A stretch of 5,597 nucleotides of DNA from Sandarakinorhabdus sp. GTDB taxonomy: Bacteria > Pseudomonadota > Alphaproteobacteria > Sphingomonadales > Sphingomonadaceae. Where the stretch lies: the NCBI GenBank assembly GCA_025458465.1, contig JALOSK010000142.1:1-5597 (forward strand), read 5' to 3'. Below, piece by piece: positions 1 through 5,597 of the stretch (position 1 is its first letter; each line of letters starts with the position of its first letter). The notes under the pieces are model-generated. The model searched no databases. It worked only from the letters and a program-made list of their open reading frames with translations, and had not been told where the DNA came from. The translations under genes were made by a program, and so were the position numbers.

Positions 1-1
1 C

Positions 2-1018
2 CGCGCCCGCACCCCGCGCCGCGTGGCGCTGGGCCCCGATGGCAAGCCGATGGGCGATGGCGCCGGCCTGAAGGTGCGTGCCAGCATCGATGATGCCGCG
101 GCCACAGTGCTGTTCACGGGCGCGCAGATGAACTTCGCTGCCGTGCAGGCCGCTGCTGCCGGTGGCCCGGTGAAGGGCTTTGCGCTGCCCGGCACCTTCA
201 CCGTGCGACGCGCCACCAGCGTGGAACGGATCAGCAGCCCCAATGTGATTGCCATGCTGCCGGGCCGCGATCCGGTGCTGCGCGATCAGATCGTCGTCAT
301 CTCTGCCCACCTTGATCATGTTGGCGTGAAGGCCAATCCCAAGCCGGGCGAGGATGCCATCTTCAACGGCGCCATGGACAACGCCACCGGCAGCGCCACC
401 CTGCTGGAAGCCGCCGCCGCACTGGCAAAGGCGCCACCGCGCCGATCGGTGCTGTTCATTGCCACCACGGCCGAGGAATCCGGCCTGCTGGGTGCCAGCT
501 ATTTCGCCGCCAATCCCACCGTGGAGGCGCGCCGCCTGATCGCCGACGTGAACATCGACATGCCGATCCTGACCTGCGATTTCGGCGATGTCGTGGCCTT
601 TGGCGGCGATCGTTCAACCATTGGCCCGGTGGTGGCTGCCGCTGCGAAGGCGGAAGGCCTCGCCACCTCGCCCGATCCCCAGCCGGAAGAAGCCGTCTTC
701 ACCCGATCCGATCATTATCCCTTCGTGCGCCGCGGCGTGCCATCGGTGTTCCTGAAAACCGGCTGGACCGACAGCAAGGGCGGCATGGCCTGCAAGGATG
801 CCGAGCGCCAGTTCCGCCTGAACAGCTATCACGAAGTGTCGGACCAGATGGACCTGCCGTTCGACTGGGCGGCCGCCGCGAAGTGGACCCGCCTGAACAT
901 CGGCGTCATCCGCCGCCTGGCCAACGCCAACGCGGCGCCGCGCTGGTATGAAGGCGATTATTTCGGCACGGCCTTCGCGCCCGATGCACCCAAGGCGCCC
1001 GTTCCCAAGCCGCGTTGA
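2..1018 (+). CDS. M28-family zinc aminopeptidase, C-terminal part (5' end outside window)
   Basis: The reading frame is open from the first full codon at position 2, so the GTG at 23 is almost certainly internal and the true start lies upstream; 338 residues are visible. Counting from the codon at 23, the M28 metal-site residues are all present: H96 and D98 in SAHLDHVG, D119 in MDNATG, the catalytic/ligand pair E151-E152 in TTAEESGLLG, D179 in NIDMP and H231 in RSDHYPF. By family knowledge these bind two zinc ions and place the catalytic glutamate, giving an exopeptidase that removes N-terminal residues. Residues 1-70 look like the end of an inserted PA-like domain before the catalytic fold resumes at SSPNVIAMLPG. 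Such enzymes are usually exported, but the signal peptide would lie outside the window. The protein ends in a Pro/Lys-rich tail. It converges on purK with a 3-bp gap and shares no evident pathway with it. The specific substrate is unknown. Confidence 0.93.
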   Translation, partial: RARTPRRVALGPDGKPMGDGAGLKVRASIDDAAATVLFTGAQMNFAAVQAAAAGGPVKGFALPGTFTVRRATSVERISSPNVIAMLPGRDPVLRDQIVVISAHLDHVGVKANPKPGEDAIFNGAMDNATGSATLLEAAAALAKAPPRRSVLFIATTAEESGLLGASYFAANPTVEARRLIADVNIDMPILTCDFGDVVAFGGDRSTIGPVVAAAAKAEGLATSPDPQPEEAVFTRSDHYPFVRRGVPSVFLKTGWTDSKGGMACKDAERQFRLNSYHEVSDQMDLPFDWAAAAKWTRLNIGVIRRLANANAAPRWYEGDYFGTAFAPDAPKAPVPKPR

Positions 1019-1021
1019 GGT

Positions 1022-2083
1022 TCAGCCCAGACGCGTTACATGGCCCATCTTGCGGCCGGGGCGGGCTTCCGCCTTGCCATACAGATGCACATGGGCGGCA
1101 GGATCGGCCATCAGGCGCGGCCAGTCCGCCACATCGTCGCCGATCAGGTTGGTCATGGTGACGCGCGGGTTCATCAGGCCGGTGGGGCGCAGCGGCAGAC
1201 CGGCAACGGCGCGGATGTGATTCTCGAACTGGCTGGTTGCGCTGCCCTCGATCGTCCAGTGGCCGCTGTTGTGGACCCGCGGCGCCATCTCGTTGAAGCG
1301 CAGGCCGTCGCGGCAGGCAAAGAACTCGCAGGTCAGCACGCCGATGTGGCCCAGCTTTTCCGCCACGGTGCGGGCCAGCGCCACGGCAGCGGGCGCCTGT
1401 TCACGGACCAGCGCCGGCGGCGGCAGGCTGGATGTGGCGAGGATGCCAGCCTTGTGCAGGTTCACCGGCACCGGCCAATCGACCATCGCGCCATCGCTGC
1501 CCCGGCACAGGATCACGCTGTATTCGTGAGCGAAATCCACCATCGCCTCGAGGATGGCGGGCTGTTCGCCAATGGCGGCCCAGGCGGCATCGGCATCGCT
1601 GGCGCTGTGGATGCGGGCCTGGCCCTTGCCATCATAGCCGAACCGACGCGTCTTCAGGATGGCGGGCAGGCCAACCTGCGCGATGGCGGCATCGAGGCCG
1701 GCGCGGCTGTCAACCTGCGCCCAGGCGGCGCAGCGGCCACCAAGCCATTCGACGAACTGCTTTTCGGCCATGCGGTCCTGCGCCACTTCCAGGCTCTGCG
1801 CGCCGGGATGGACGGGCACCAACCCAGCCAGGTGACGCACGGCGGAACGAGGCACATTTTCCCATTCCAGCGTGACGACATCAACGCGGGCGGCAAACGC
1901 ATCCAGCGCGGCCGTATCGGCATAATCGGCGCGCGTGTGGGCAGCGCTCACGTCGGCGGCCGGCGGATCGGTTTCGGGGGCAAAGATGTGGCAGCGATAG
2001 CCGAGTTCCGCCGCCGCCAGCGCCAGCATGCGGCCCAACTGGCCGCCGCCCAATATGCCGATGGTGGAACCGGGCGGCAGCAT
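1022..2083 (-). CDS. purK: N5-carboxyaminoimidazole ribonucleotide synthase PurK
   Basis: PurK is a cytosolic ATP-grasp enzyme that uses ATP and bicarbonate to turn AIR into N5-CAIR in de novo purine synthesis. From the ATG at 2083 the protein is 353 residues, normal for the family. Visible motifs are the N-terminal glycine-rich GILGGGQLGRM (9-19), TLEWENVP (71-78), the ATP-grasp lysine and loop KTRRFGYDGKGQ (144-155), E179 and E187 in the nucleotide-binding segment, E253 and E265 as likely magnesium ligands, the hallmark NEMAPRVHNSGHWTIEGS (264-281) and the C-terminal YGKAEARPGRKMGH (335-348). A TTG lies immediately before the ATG (2086), but the ATG overlaps the purE stop by one base (TGATG), which favours ATG and translational coupling. 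I see no strong Shine-Dalgarno inside the purE end, consistent with coupling. All expected catalytic residues are present. Confidence 0.97.
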   Translation of the reverse strand: MLPPGSTIGILGGGQLGRMLALAAAELGYRCHIFAPETDPPAADVSAAHTRADYADTAALDAFAARVDVVTLEWENVPRSAVRHLAGLVPVHPGAQSLEVAQDRMAEKQFVEWLGGRCAAWAQVDSRAGLDAAIAQVGLPAILKTRRFGYDGKGQARIHSASDADAAWAAIGEQPAILEAMVDFAHEYSVILCRGSDGAMVDWPVPVNLHKAGILATSSLPPPALVREQAPAAVALARTVAEKLGHIGVLTCEFFACRDGLRFNEMAPRVHNSGHWTIEGSATSQFENHIRAVAGLPLRPTGLMNPRVTMTNLIGDDVADWPRLMADPAAHVHLYGKAEARPGRKMGHVTRLG

Positions 2084-2598
2084 CAAGTCTGCGGGTCCGA
2101 CGGCGGATCGGAAGGAGTCTGGGCCACGGCGTCCGTCTGCGCCTGGCGCCAGGCGGCAAGGCGACCGGCAAGCGCCGCATCATGGAGCGCCAGTATGGCC
2201 GCGGCCTGCAGCGCCGCATTGGTGGCACCAGCCTTGCCGATGGCAAAGGTGCCCACCGGCACGCCGGCCGGCATCTGCACGATCGACAGCAGCGAATCGA
2301 CCCCGTTCAGGGTTTTCGATTCGACCGGCACGCCCAGCACCGGCAGGCTGGTCATCGCCGCCGCCATGCCCGGCAGGTGCGCGGCGCCGCCGGCCCCGGC
2401 AATGATGATCTTCAGGCCCCGGCCCGCTGCGGCGCGGGCATAATCATAAAGACGGTCGGGCGTGCGGTGGGCAGACACGATGCGCACCTCATGCGGCACG
2501 CCCAGCTGTTCCAGCATGGACGCGGCATGGCCCATCGTCTGCCAATCGGACTGGCTGCCCATGATGATGCCCACCTGCGGGGCGGTTTCGCCTGCCAT
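2083..2598 (-). CDS. purE: N5-carboxyaminoimidazole ribonucleotide mutase PurE (class I)
   Basis: PurE converts the N5-CAIR made by PurK into CAIR by moving the carboxyl group from N5 to C4. The product is 171 residues. Class I signatures are GSQSDW (14-19), SAHRTP (42-47, with the conserved active-site H44), [12 protein letters not shown] (67-78) and GVPVES followed by [10 protein letters not shown] (89-110). The core ends near residue 155. The last 15 or so residues are a loose tail rich in Gln, Pro, Ser and Asp with a repeated PSDP, a little longer than the minimal enzyme and probably disordered. It lies directly upstream of purK with a 1-nt overlap, the usual purEK arrangement. The start is the ATG at 2598, preceded by a modest GCAGG-like ribosome-binding site about ten bases upstream. 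It is preceded at 84 nt by the codirectional tetR gene and probably has its own promoter. Confidence 0.97.
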   Translation of the reverse strand: MAGETAPQVGIIMGSQSDWQTMGHAASMLEQLGVPHEVRIVSAHRTPDRLYDYARAAAGRGLKIIIAGAGGAAHLPGMAAAMTSLPVLGVPVESKTLNGVDSLLSIVQMPAGVPVGTFAIGKAGATNAALQAAAILALHDAALAGRLAAWRQAQTDAVAQTPSDPPSDPQT

Positions 2599-2630
2599 CG
2601 CTGATTGCCTGCTGCGCCGGAAAGCGCGAT

Positions 2631-2659
2631 GCCATAACCGGGCCGGCAGATGCGCGCAA
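2631..2659 (-). promoter_or_regulatory. Candidate sigma-70-type promoter for purEK
   Basis: On the minus strand TTGCGC (2659-2654) and TATGGC (2636-2631) are separated by exactly 17 nt. The implied transcription start near 2624 leaves a leader of about 25 nt before the purE ATG. The match to the consensus is partial (TTG..C and TAT...), which is common in high-GC alphaproteobacteria but also arises by chance. The position in the only sizeable gap between tetR and purE supports it. I see no PurR-type operator or purine riboswitch in the gap. Confidence 0.35.
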
Positions 2660-2660
2660 A

Positions 2661-2682
2661 GGAAAATCGGCGCCGAGCCGCC
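2661..2682 (-). terminator. Weak candidate terminator after tetR
   Basis: Immediately after the tetR stop the minus strand has a GC-only stem of 4 bp (GGCG with CGCC, or alternatively CGGC with GCCG) with a 5-6 nt loop, followed by ATTTT. The stem is short and the U run is only four bases, so termination, if any, would be partial. It marks a plausible boundary between the sulfatase operon and purEK, but chance GC-rich pairing cannot be excluded. Confidence 0.2.
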
Positions 2683-3285
2683 TCAATCCTTCATCGCCAG
2701 CAGCCGTTCCATGGCGGCGCGGATCACCGTTGCGGCTTCGTCTGGCGCCATCCTGCGCCGGTCGCGCAGCCGGCAATAGACTTCCAGGCTGGCCCACATG
2801 TCGAGCTGTTCGTACCAGAGATGATCGGCGCGATGTTCTTGGGGCACGATGCCTTCCAGCCGGCCACGCAGCATCCGGTCCAGCGCATCCAGCCCGTGCA
2901 TCATCATCGAGCTGTGCTGGCGATAGGCTTCGGCCGCACGGCGATAGGGCAGGATGCCTTCGAACATCTCCATGCGCCGTTCAAAGCTTTCCAGCACCTG
3001 CCCCTGCCAGGTGGGCGCCGTGTAGGGCCTGACCAACGGCGTGTAGCGATGGCCCAGTCGATCGAGCATGGCGACATACAGGCCATCCAGATCGCCGAAA
3101 TGCCGGAACACGGAACGCAGGCCCACGCCGGCACGCTGCGCGATGATTTCGGCGCCGGGGATGCCATGGCCCTCCTCGATCAGTTCCAGCACGGCCGCAA
3201 CAATGCGTTCCTTGCTGGCCTGGGTCCGCAGCCGGCGGCCGTCTGTTTCCTCGATCTTCATCAACCTGCCTGTCAGTGCATCCAT
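2683..3285 (-). CDS. TetR/AcrR-family transcriptional regulator
   Basis: A 200-residue protein of typical TetR-family length. The N-terminal DNA-binding domain spans about residues 20-75: helix 1 SKERIVAAVLELIEEG (24-39), then the helix-turn-helix AEIIAQRAGVGLRSVFRHFGD (45-65), with the family-typical FRHFGD followed by a Leu-Tyr pair. The rest (about 85-200) is helical, aromatic-rich (WYEQLDMW, 157-164) and would form the ligand-binding and dimer domain; its ligand cannot be read from sequence. The ATG at 3285 has a good GGTGGAG ribosome-binding site about 3-9 nt upstream. An internal ATG at 3261 (residue 9) also has an AGG-type site and is a possible alternative start. The gene lies 34 nt downstream of the sulfatase on the same strand, so it is probably the last gene of that operon and a local, autoregulating repressor. 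This role is inferred from position. Confidence 0.9.
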   Translation of the reverse strand: MDALTGRLMKIEETDGRRLRTQASKERIVAAVLELIEEGHGIPGAEIIAQRAGVGLRSVFRHFGDLDGLYVAMLDRLGHRYTPLVRPYTAPTWQGQVLESFERRMEMFEGILPYRRAAEAYRQHSSMMMHGLDALDRMLRGRLEGIVPQEHRADHLWYEQLDMWASLEVYCRLRDRRRMAPDEAATVIRAAMERLLAMKD

Positions 3286-3319
3286 GCTCCACCCGCTTGT
3301 CAGAACGGCCGGAGCCTAT

Positions 3320-5002
3320 TCAATTCCACCAGTATACATAGTCTTCCTTGGTTTTTGGTTTCACGCCCAGCGGCCGATCAAGCGGAATTGGCGATCTGAT
3401 CAGGCTGGGCCAGGCGGGCGGCGCCTGCTGCCGATCATGCGTGGCCAGCAGCGCCTTCAGTTCGGCAACACGGGCGGGCTGGGCCGCGGCAAGGTTCGTG
3501 CGTTCCGTGGGATCGGCGTTCAGATCATACAGCCGGTCCCCGGCAGGCTGCGTGAGGCTGTGCAGCTTCCAGCCTTCGTGCAGCACCACGCGATACCCGC
3601 CCGATCGCCAGAACAGCGTGCGGTGCGGCACACCTGTTGCGTCTCCGCTCACGAAGGGCATCAGATCAACGCCGTCGATGGGCCGGTCTGCCGGCAGGGG
3701 CGCGCCCGCCGCGGCGCTGGCGGTGGCATAGATGTCGAAATGGCTGACCGGGCTGGCAAAACGGCTGCCCGGCGCAATGCGGCCCGGCCAGCGCATCAGG
3801 AACGGCAGATGGGTGCCACCTTCATAGAAGCTGGCCTTCCAGCCGCGATACGGCCTGTTGAGATCGGGCAAGCCCACATAATGCGCGCCGCCATTGTCGG
3901 ACGTGAAGATCACCAGCGTGTTGTCATCCAGGCCCTGGGCCTTCAGTTCGGCCATCACCTGGCCCACCCCGCGATCAACCGCGCGCACCATCGCGGCATA
4001 GACGCGGGTGCGGTGATCCTTGATGCCGGCCAGCGCATCATGATCGCTTTTCAGCGCCTGCAGCGGCGTGTGGGGCGCATTGTAGGCCAGATACAGGAAG
4101 AAGGGCCGGTTGCGGCTGGCGCGGATCGCCTGAACGGCGTGATGCGAGAGATAATCGGTCATGTAACGATCCGGCGCAAAGCGCGGGCTGCCATTGAACT
4201 GCACGGAATACGGGAGGTTGGCCCACAGGAAGCGGTCTATGGGGTCAAAATCCTGATACGAATTGACCGTTTCCGGATGATCTTCCGGCAAATATTTTTG
4301 CCCGCCGATGATGAAGCCAAGGCTTTCATCAAAGCCCTGGTCCTCGGGCCGCATGCCCTTCGCTTCGCCCAGATGCCACTTGCCCAGATGCACGGTGTGA
4401 TAGCCGCGTGATTGCAACTGTTCGGCGATGGTGATTTCGGATGCCGGCACACCCTTGCCGCCAGGCGGCGGCAGGTTGCGCGCGGCGTCTTCATCGAACA
4501 GCGTCTTGTGTTCCCAGTCGCTGGGAAATCCGGCGATATTGCGGGCAAACAGCGCATCGGGCCGGATGATGCTGGTGGGGAACCAGCCCGGCACCCGCAC
4601 ATCGGCGGGGGTGAATTCATAGCCGAAACGGGTGGCATAGCGGCCGGTGAGCAGCGCCGCGCGGCTGGGCGCACAGGTGGCGTTGCCGGCATAGCCATTG
4701 GCGAACACCACGCCTTCACGGCCGATGGCATCGATGTTGGGCGTGGCCATCCCGGCCACGCCCTTGCCCGTGATGGTGACATCGCCCCAGCCCAGATCAT
4801 CGGCCACGATCAGGATGATGTTGGGCGGCCGTGCCCCGGCGGGCGGTGCCTCGGGCCCCTGATTCCAGGTGATGGCACGGTTTGGCGCCACCGGCCCGCT
4901 GAGCCAGCGGTTGAGGTTGAGCTTGATGTAATCGGCCGAAAGCGCGAGCCCGGCGCCGGCCACCGCGACACTGCCCAGCAAGATCCTGGCCCAGCGTTTC
5001 AC
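3320..5002 (-). CDS. S1-family sulfatase (formylglycine-dependent arylsulfatase-like), exported or membrane-anchored
   Basis: A 560-residue sulfatase that would hydrolyse a sulfate ester, probably in the periplasm. From the GTG at 5002: a positively charged N-terminus (KRWAR) and a hydrophobic helix (about 7-21) form a signal peptide or anchor; no lipobox cysteine is present. The catalytic core starts at PPNIILIVADDLGWGD, with metal ligands D68 and D69. CAPSRAALLTGRY carries the formylglycine cysteine C110 and R114. Further active-site residues are K208 and H210 (LGKWHLG), H311 (APHTPL), D369-N370 (SDNGG) and K389 (GWKASFYEGG). A C-terminal subdomain with LYDLNADPTERTN and a terminal VYWWN completes it. 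Maturation needs a formylglycine-generating enzyme, which is not in this window. The GTG is chosen because it overlaps the upstream gene's stop as GTGA; the frame stays open back to 5440, but that stretch is antisense-free shadow of the upstream gene. Substrate unknown. Confidence 0.94.
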   Translation of the reverse strand: MKRWARILLGSVAVAGAGLALSADYIKLNLNRWLSGPVAPNRAITWNQGPEAPPAGARPPNIILIVADDLGWGDVTITGKGVAGMATPNIDAIGREGVVFANGYAGNATCAPSRAALLTGRYATRFGYEFTPADVRVPGWFPTSIIRPDALFARNIAGFPSDWEHKTLFDEDAARNLPPPGGKGVPASEITIAEQLQSRGYHTVHLGKWHLGEAKGMRPEDQGFDESLGFIIGGQKYLPEDHPETVNSYQDFDPIDRFLWANLPYSVQFNGSPRFAPDRYMTDYLSHHAVQAIRASRNRPFFLYLAYNAPHTPLQALKSDHDALAGIKDHRTRVYAAMVRAVDRGVGQVMAELKAQGLDDNTLVIFTSDNGGAHYVGLPDLNRPYRGWKASFYEGGTHLPFLMRWPGRIAPGSRFASPVSHFDIYATASAAAGAPLPADRPIDGVDLMPFVSGDATGVPHRTLFWRSGGYRVVLHEGWKLHSLTQPAGDRLYDLNADPTERTNLAAAQPARVAELKALLATHDRQQAPPAWPSLIRSPIPLDRPLGVKPKTKEDYVYWWN

Positions 5003-5379
5003 CGGCGGCGTCCGAAGCTGCGGCGGGCGATAGCCAGCAGCGTGATCATCACCGCTTCTGCCACCATCGGCGGAAAGGCGGTGGGCGGCATGCCATCGGC
5101 GAGCAGCGATACAAGCCGCCCGGTGAGCGCGATGGCCAGCAGCAGCATGGGCACCAGCAGGGCGCGCGCATCCTTCTGCAGCGCGCCAATCAACGCAAAG
5201 GTGCCGCCGGTGATGAAGAAGCCGGGGAAATCGGCGCGCAGCGTGGCCATGCCCTGGCTGCCATCGGGGATCAGGAAGAACTGCGCCGCCAGCCCGGCCG
5301 GATTGAACAGAAAACCCAAGCCAATGGCGATGTTGAACAGGCCGATCGCGCCCACCAGCAGCCGCAGCAGTCCCGCCAT
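4999..5379 (-). CDS. Small four-helix membrane protein, DUF4345-like
   Basis: A 126-residue protein made almost entirely of hydrophobic helices, at about residues 4-25, 52-68, 72-92 and 104-118. It ends in a basic RRSFGRRR tail that by the positive-inside rule should face the cytoplasm. The pattern GLGFLFNPAGLAAQF, then TLRADFPGFFITGG and a later GRLVSLLADG resembles DUF4345 proteins, whose function is unknown to me; this assignment is from memory of the family pattern. The ATG at 5379 has a strong GGGGAGGG ribosome-binding site 3-4 nt upstream, the best in the window. Its stop overlaps the sulfatase GTG by 4 nt (GTGA), so the two are probably translated together, and it is the first gene of the sulfatase-tetR operon. 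A link to export, anchoring or substrate transport for the sulfatase is only a guess. Confidence 0.85.
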   Translation of the reverse strand: MAGLLRLLVGAIGLFNIAIGLGFLFNPAGLAAQFFLIPDGSQGMATLRADFPGFFITGGTFALIGALQKDARALLVPMLLLAIALTGRLVSLLADGMPPTAFPPMVAEAVMITLLAIARRSFGRRR

Positions 5380-5393
5380 GAACCCTCCCCTTG

Positions 5394-5410
5394 GTTAGCG
5401 GAATCCTAAC
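5394..5410. promoter_or_regulatory. 17-bp palindrome, candidate TetR operator
   Basis: GTTAG and CTAAC form perfect 5-bp arms around a 7-bp centre (GTTAGCGGAATCCTAAC). A second, offset palindrome GGAATCC lies inside the centre. The site is 15-31 nt upstream of the ATG of the first gene of the operon that carries the TetR-type regulator, and it overlaps the possible -10 element. Position, size and symmetry suit a TetR-family operator, but binding is inferred only. I found no second copy of the arms in the 34 nt before tetR. Confidence 0.4.
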
Positions 5411-5430
5411 AGCACGGCAGCGAATTGAAA
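5403..5430 (-). promoter_or_regulatory. Candidate promoter of the membrane protein-sulfatase-tetR operon
   Basis: On the minus strand TTTCAA (5430-5425) is followed after 16 nt by TAGGAT (5408-5403). Neither box is close to consensus, so this is a tentative placement. The palindrome at 5394-5410 would cover the -10 and start site, which is where a repressor would block transcription. A transcription start near 5396 would give a leader just long enough for the strong ribosome-binding site. Confidence 0.25.
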
Positions 5431-5439
5431 CCACCTGCA

Positions 5440-5468
5440 TTGCCAGCCACTGGCCGAAACCATAGGCT
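5440..5468 (+). promoter_or_regulatory. Candidate divergent promoter for the + strand gene at 5476
   Basis: TTGCCA (5440-5445, five of six consensus bases) and TAGGCT (5463-5468, a weak -10) are separated by 17 nt. The -10 ends only 7 nt before the ATG at 5476, so transcription would begin at or next to the start codon and the mRNA would be leaderless or nearly so. This fits the lack of a good ribosome-binding site there, but both elements could be chance. Confidence 0.25.
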
Positions 5469-5475
5469 GGCCGTC

Positions 5476-5597
5476 ATGCGGCGCTGGGGGGGCATTTTCG
5501 CGATTCTGCTGCTGGCCGCCGGCCTGTGGTGGAACCGCGCGCCGCTGGGGGAAGCGCTCTATGCCAGCATCGCCGAACGCCGCGCCGGGCGTGATGC
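5476..5597 (+). CDS. N-terminus of a membrane-anchored or secreted protein (3' end outside window)
   Basis: An ATG at 5476 opens a frame that runs to the window edge without a stop (40 complete codons). It encodes MRRWGG, then a hydrophobic stretch IFAILLLAAGLWW (7-19), then a polar segment reading NRAPLGEALYASIAERRAGRD. The two arginines before the helix and the abrupt polar end make an N-terminal anchor or signal peptide likely. The segment after the helix (GEALY...AERR.GRD) reminds me of the start of membrane-anchored metallo-beta-lactamase-fold hydrolases in sphingomonads, but no catalytic motif is reached and this is a weak recollection, so no function is assigned. It is transcribed divergently from the sulfatase operon across 96 bp. 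There is no clear Shine-Dalgarno. Confidence 0.7.
   Translation, partial: MRRWGGIFAILLLAAGLWWNRAPLGEALYASIAERRAGRD

Noticed and set aside
354..832. Small open frames on both strands inside the M28 peptidase gene
   Set aside because: They lie within a strongly supported coding region with an intact catalytic site and carry no motifs of their own.
1040..2443. 467-codon open frame on the + strand opposite purK and purE
   Set aside because: It is entirely antisense to two well-identified enzymes, shows no recognisable motif and has low-complexity Gly/Ala/Arg/His-rich content typical of GC-biased shadow frames.
3068..4411. 447-codon open frame on the + strand opposite tetR and sulfatase
   Set aside because: It spans the 3' end of the sulfatase, the intergenic gap and part of tetR, with no domain signature; it is explained by high GC at third positions of the real genes.
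4412..5398. 328-codon open frame on the + strand opposite the sulfatase and the membrane protein
   Set aside because: It is antisense to two supported genes, has no recognised family pattern and its composition is that of a shadow frame.
5003..5440. N-terminal extension of the sulfatase frame
   Set aside because: It overlaps the full DUF4345-like gene in another frame and reads as Arg/Ala/His-rich shadow; the GTG at 5002 gives a proper signal segment and normal length.

Overview
This is a GC-rich, densely coded window with proteobacterial gene content. The M28 peptidase type, the S1 sulfatase with a VYWWN C-terminus, the DUF4345-type membrane protein and the codon use together suggest an alphaproteobacterium, most likely a member of the Sphingomonadales. 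That placement is inferred from remembered family resemblance, not from a search.

Layout from left to right: (1) the 3' part of an M28-family zinc aminopeptidase on the + strand, cut by the left edge; (2) purK and purE on the - strand, read purE then purK, with a 1-nt stop/start overlap. purK ends only 3 bp from the stop of the convergent peptidase gene; (3) a TetR/AcrR-type regulator on the - strand; (4) an S1-family (formylglycine-dependent) sulfatase on the - strand; (5) a small four-helix membrane protein resembling DUF4345 on the - strand, whose stop overlaps the sulfatase GTG start by 4 nt (GTGA); (6) a 96-bp divergent intergenic region with a 17-bp palindrome; (7) the first 40 codons of a + strand gene encoding a membrane-anchored or secreted protein, cut by the right edge.

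The - strand genes fall into two groups. DUF4345-like protein, sulfatase and TetR regulator are tightly packed (4-nt overlap, then a 34-nt gap) and look like one operon that carries its own repressor. A palindrome just upstream of the first gene is the natural candidate operator. purE-purK carry out the two-step conversion of AIR to CAIR in de novo purine synthesis. They lie 84 nt beyond tetR, with a possible promoter of their own and at best a weak terminator in between, so readthrough from the sulfatase operon is conceivable.

All key catalytic residues are visible in the peptidase, PurE, PurK and the sulfatase, and no gene looks broken. I see no tRNA or rRNA gene, insertion sequence, CRISPR array or phage gene. 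No clearly new system is evident. The most distinctive unit is the membrane protein-sulfatase-TetR operon, whose substrate cannot be deduced from the sequence.
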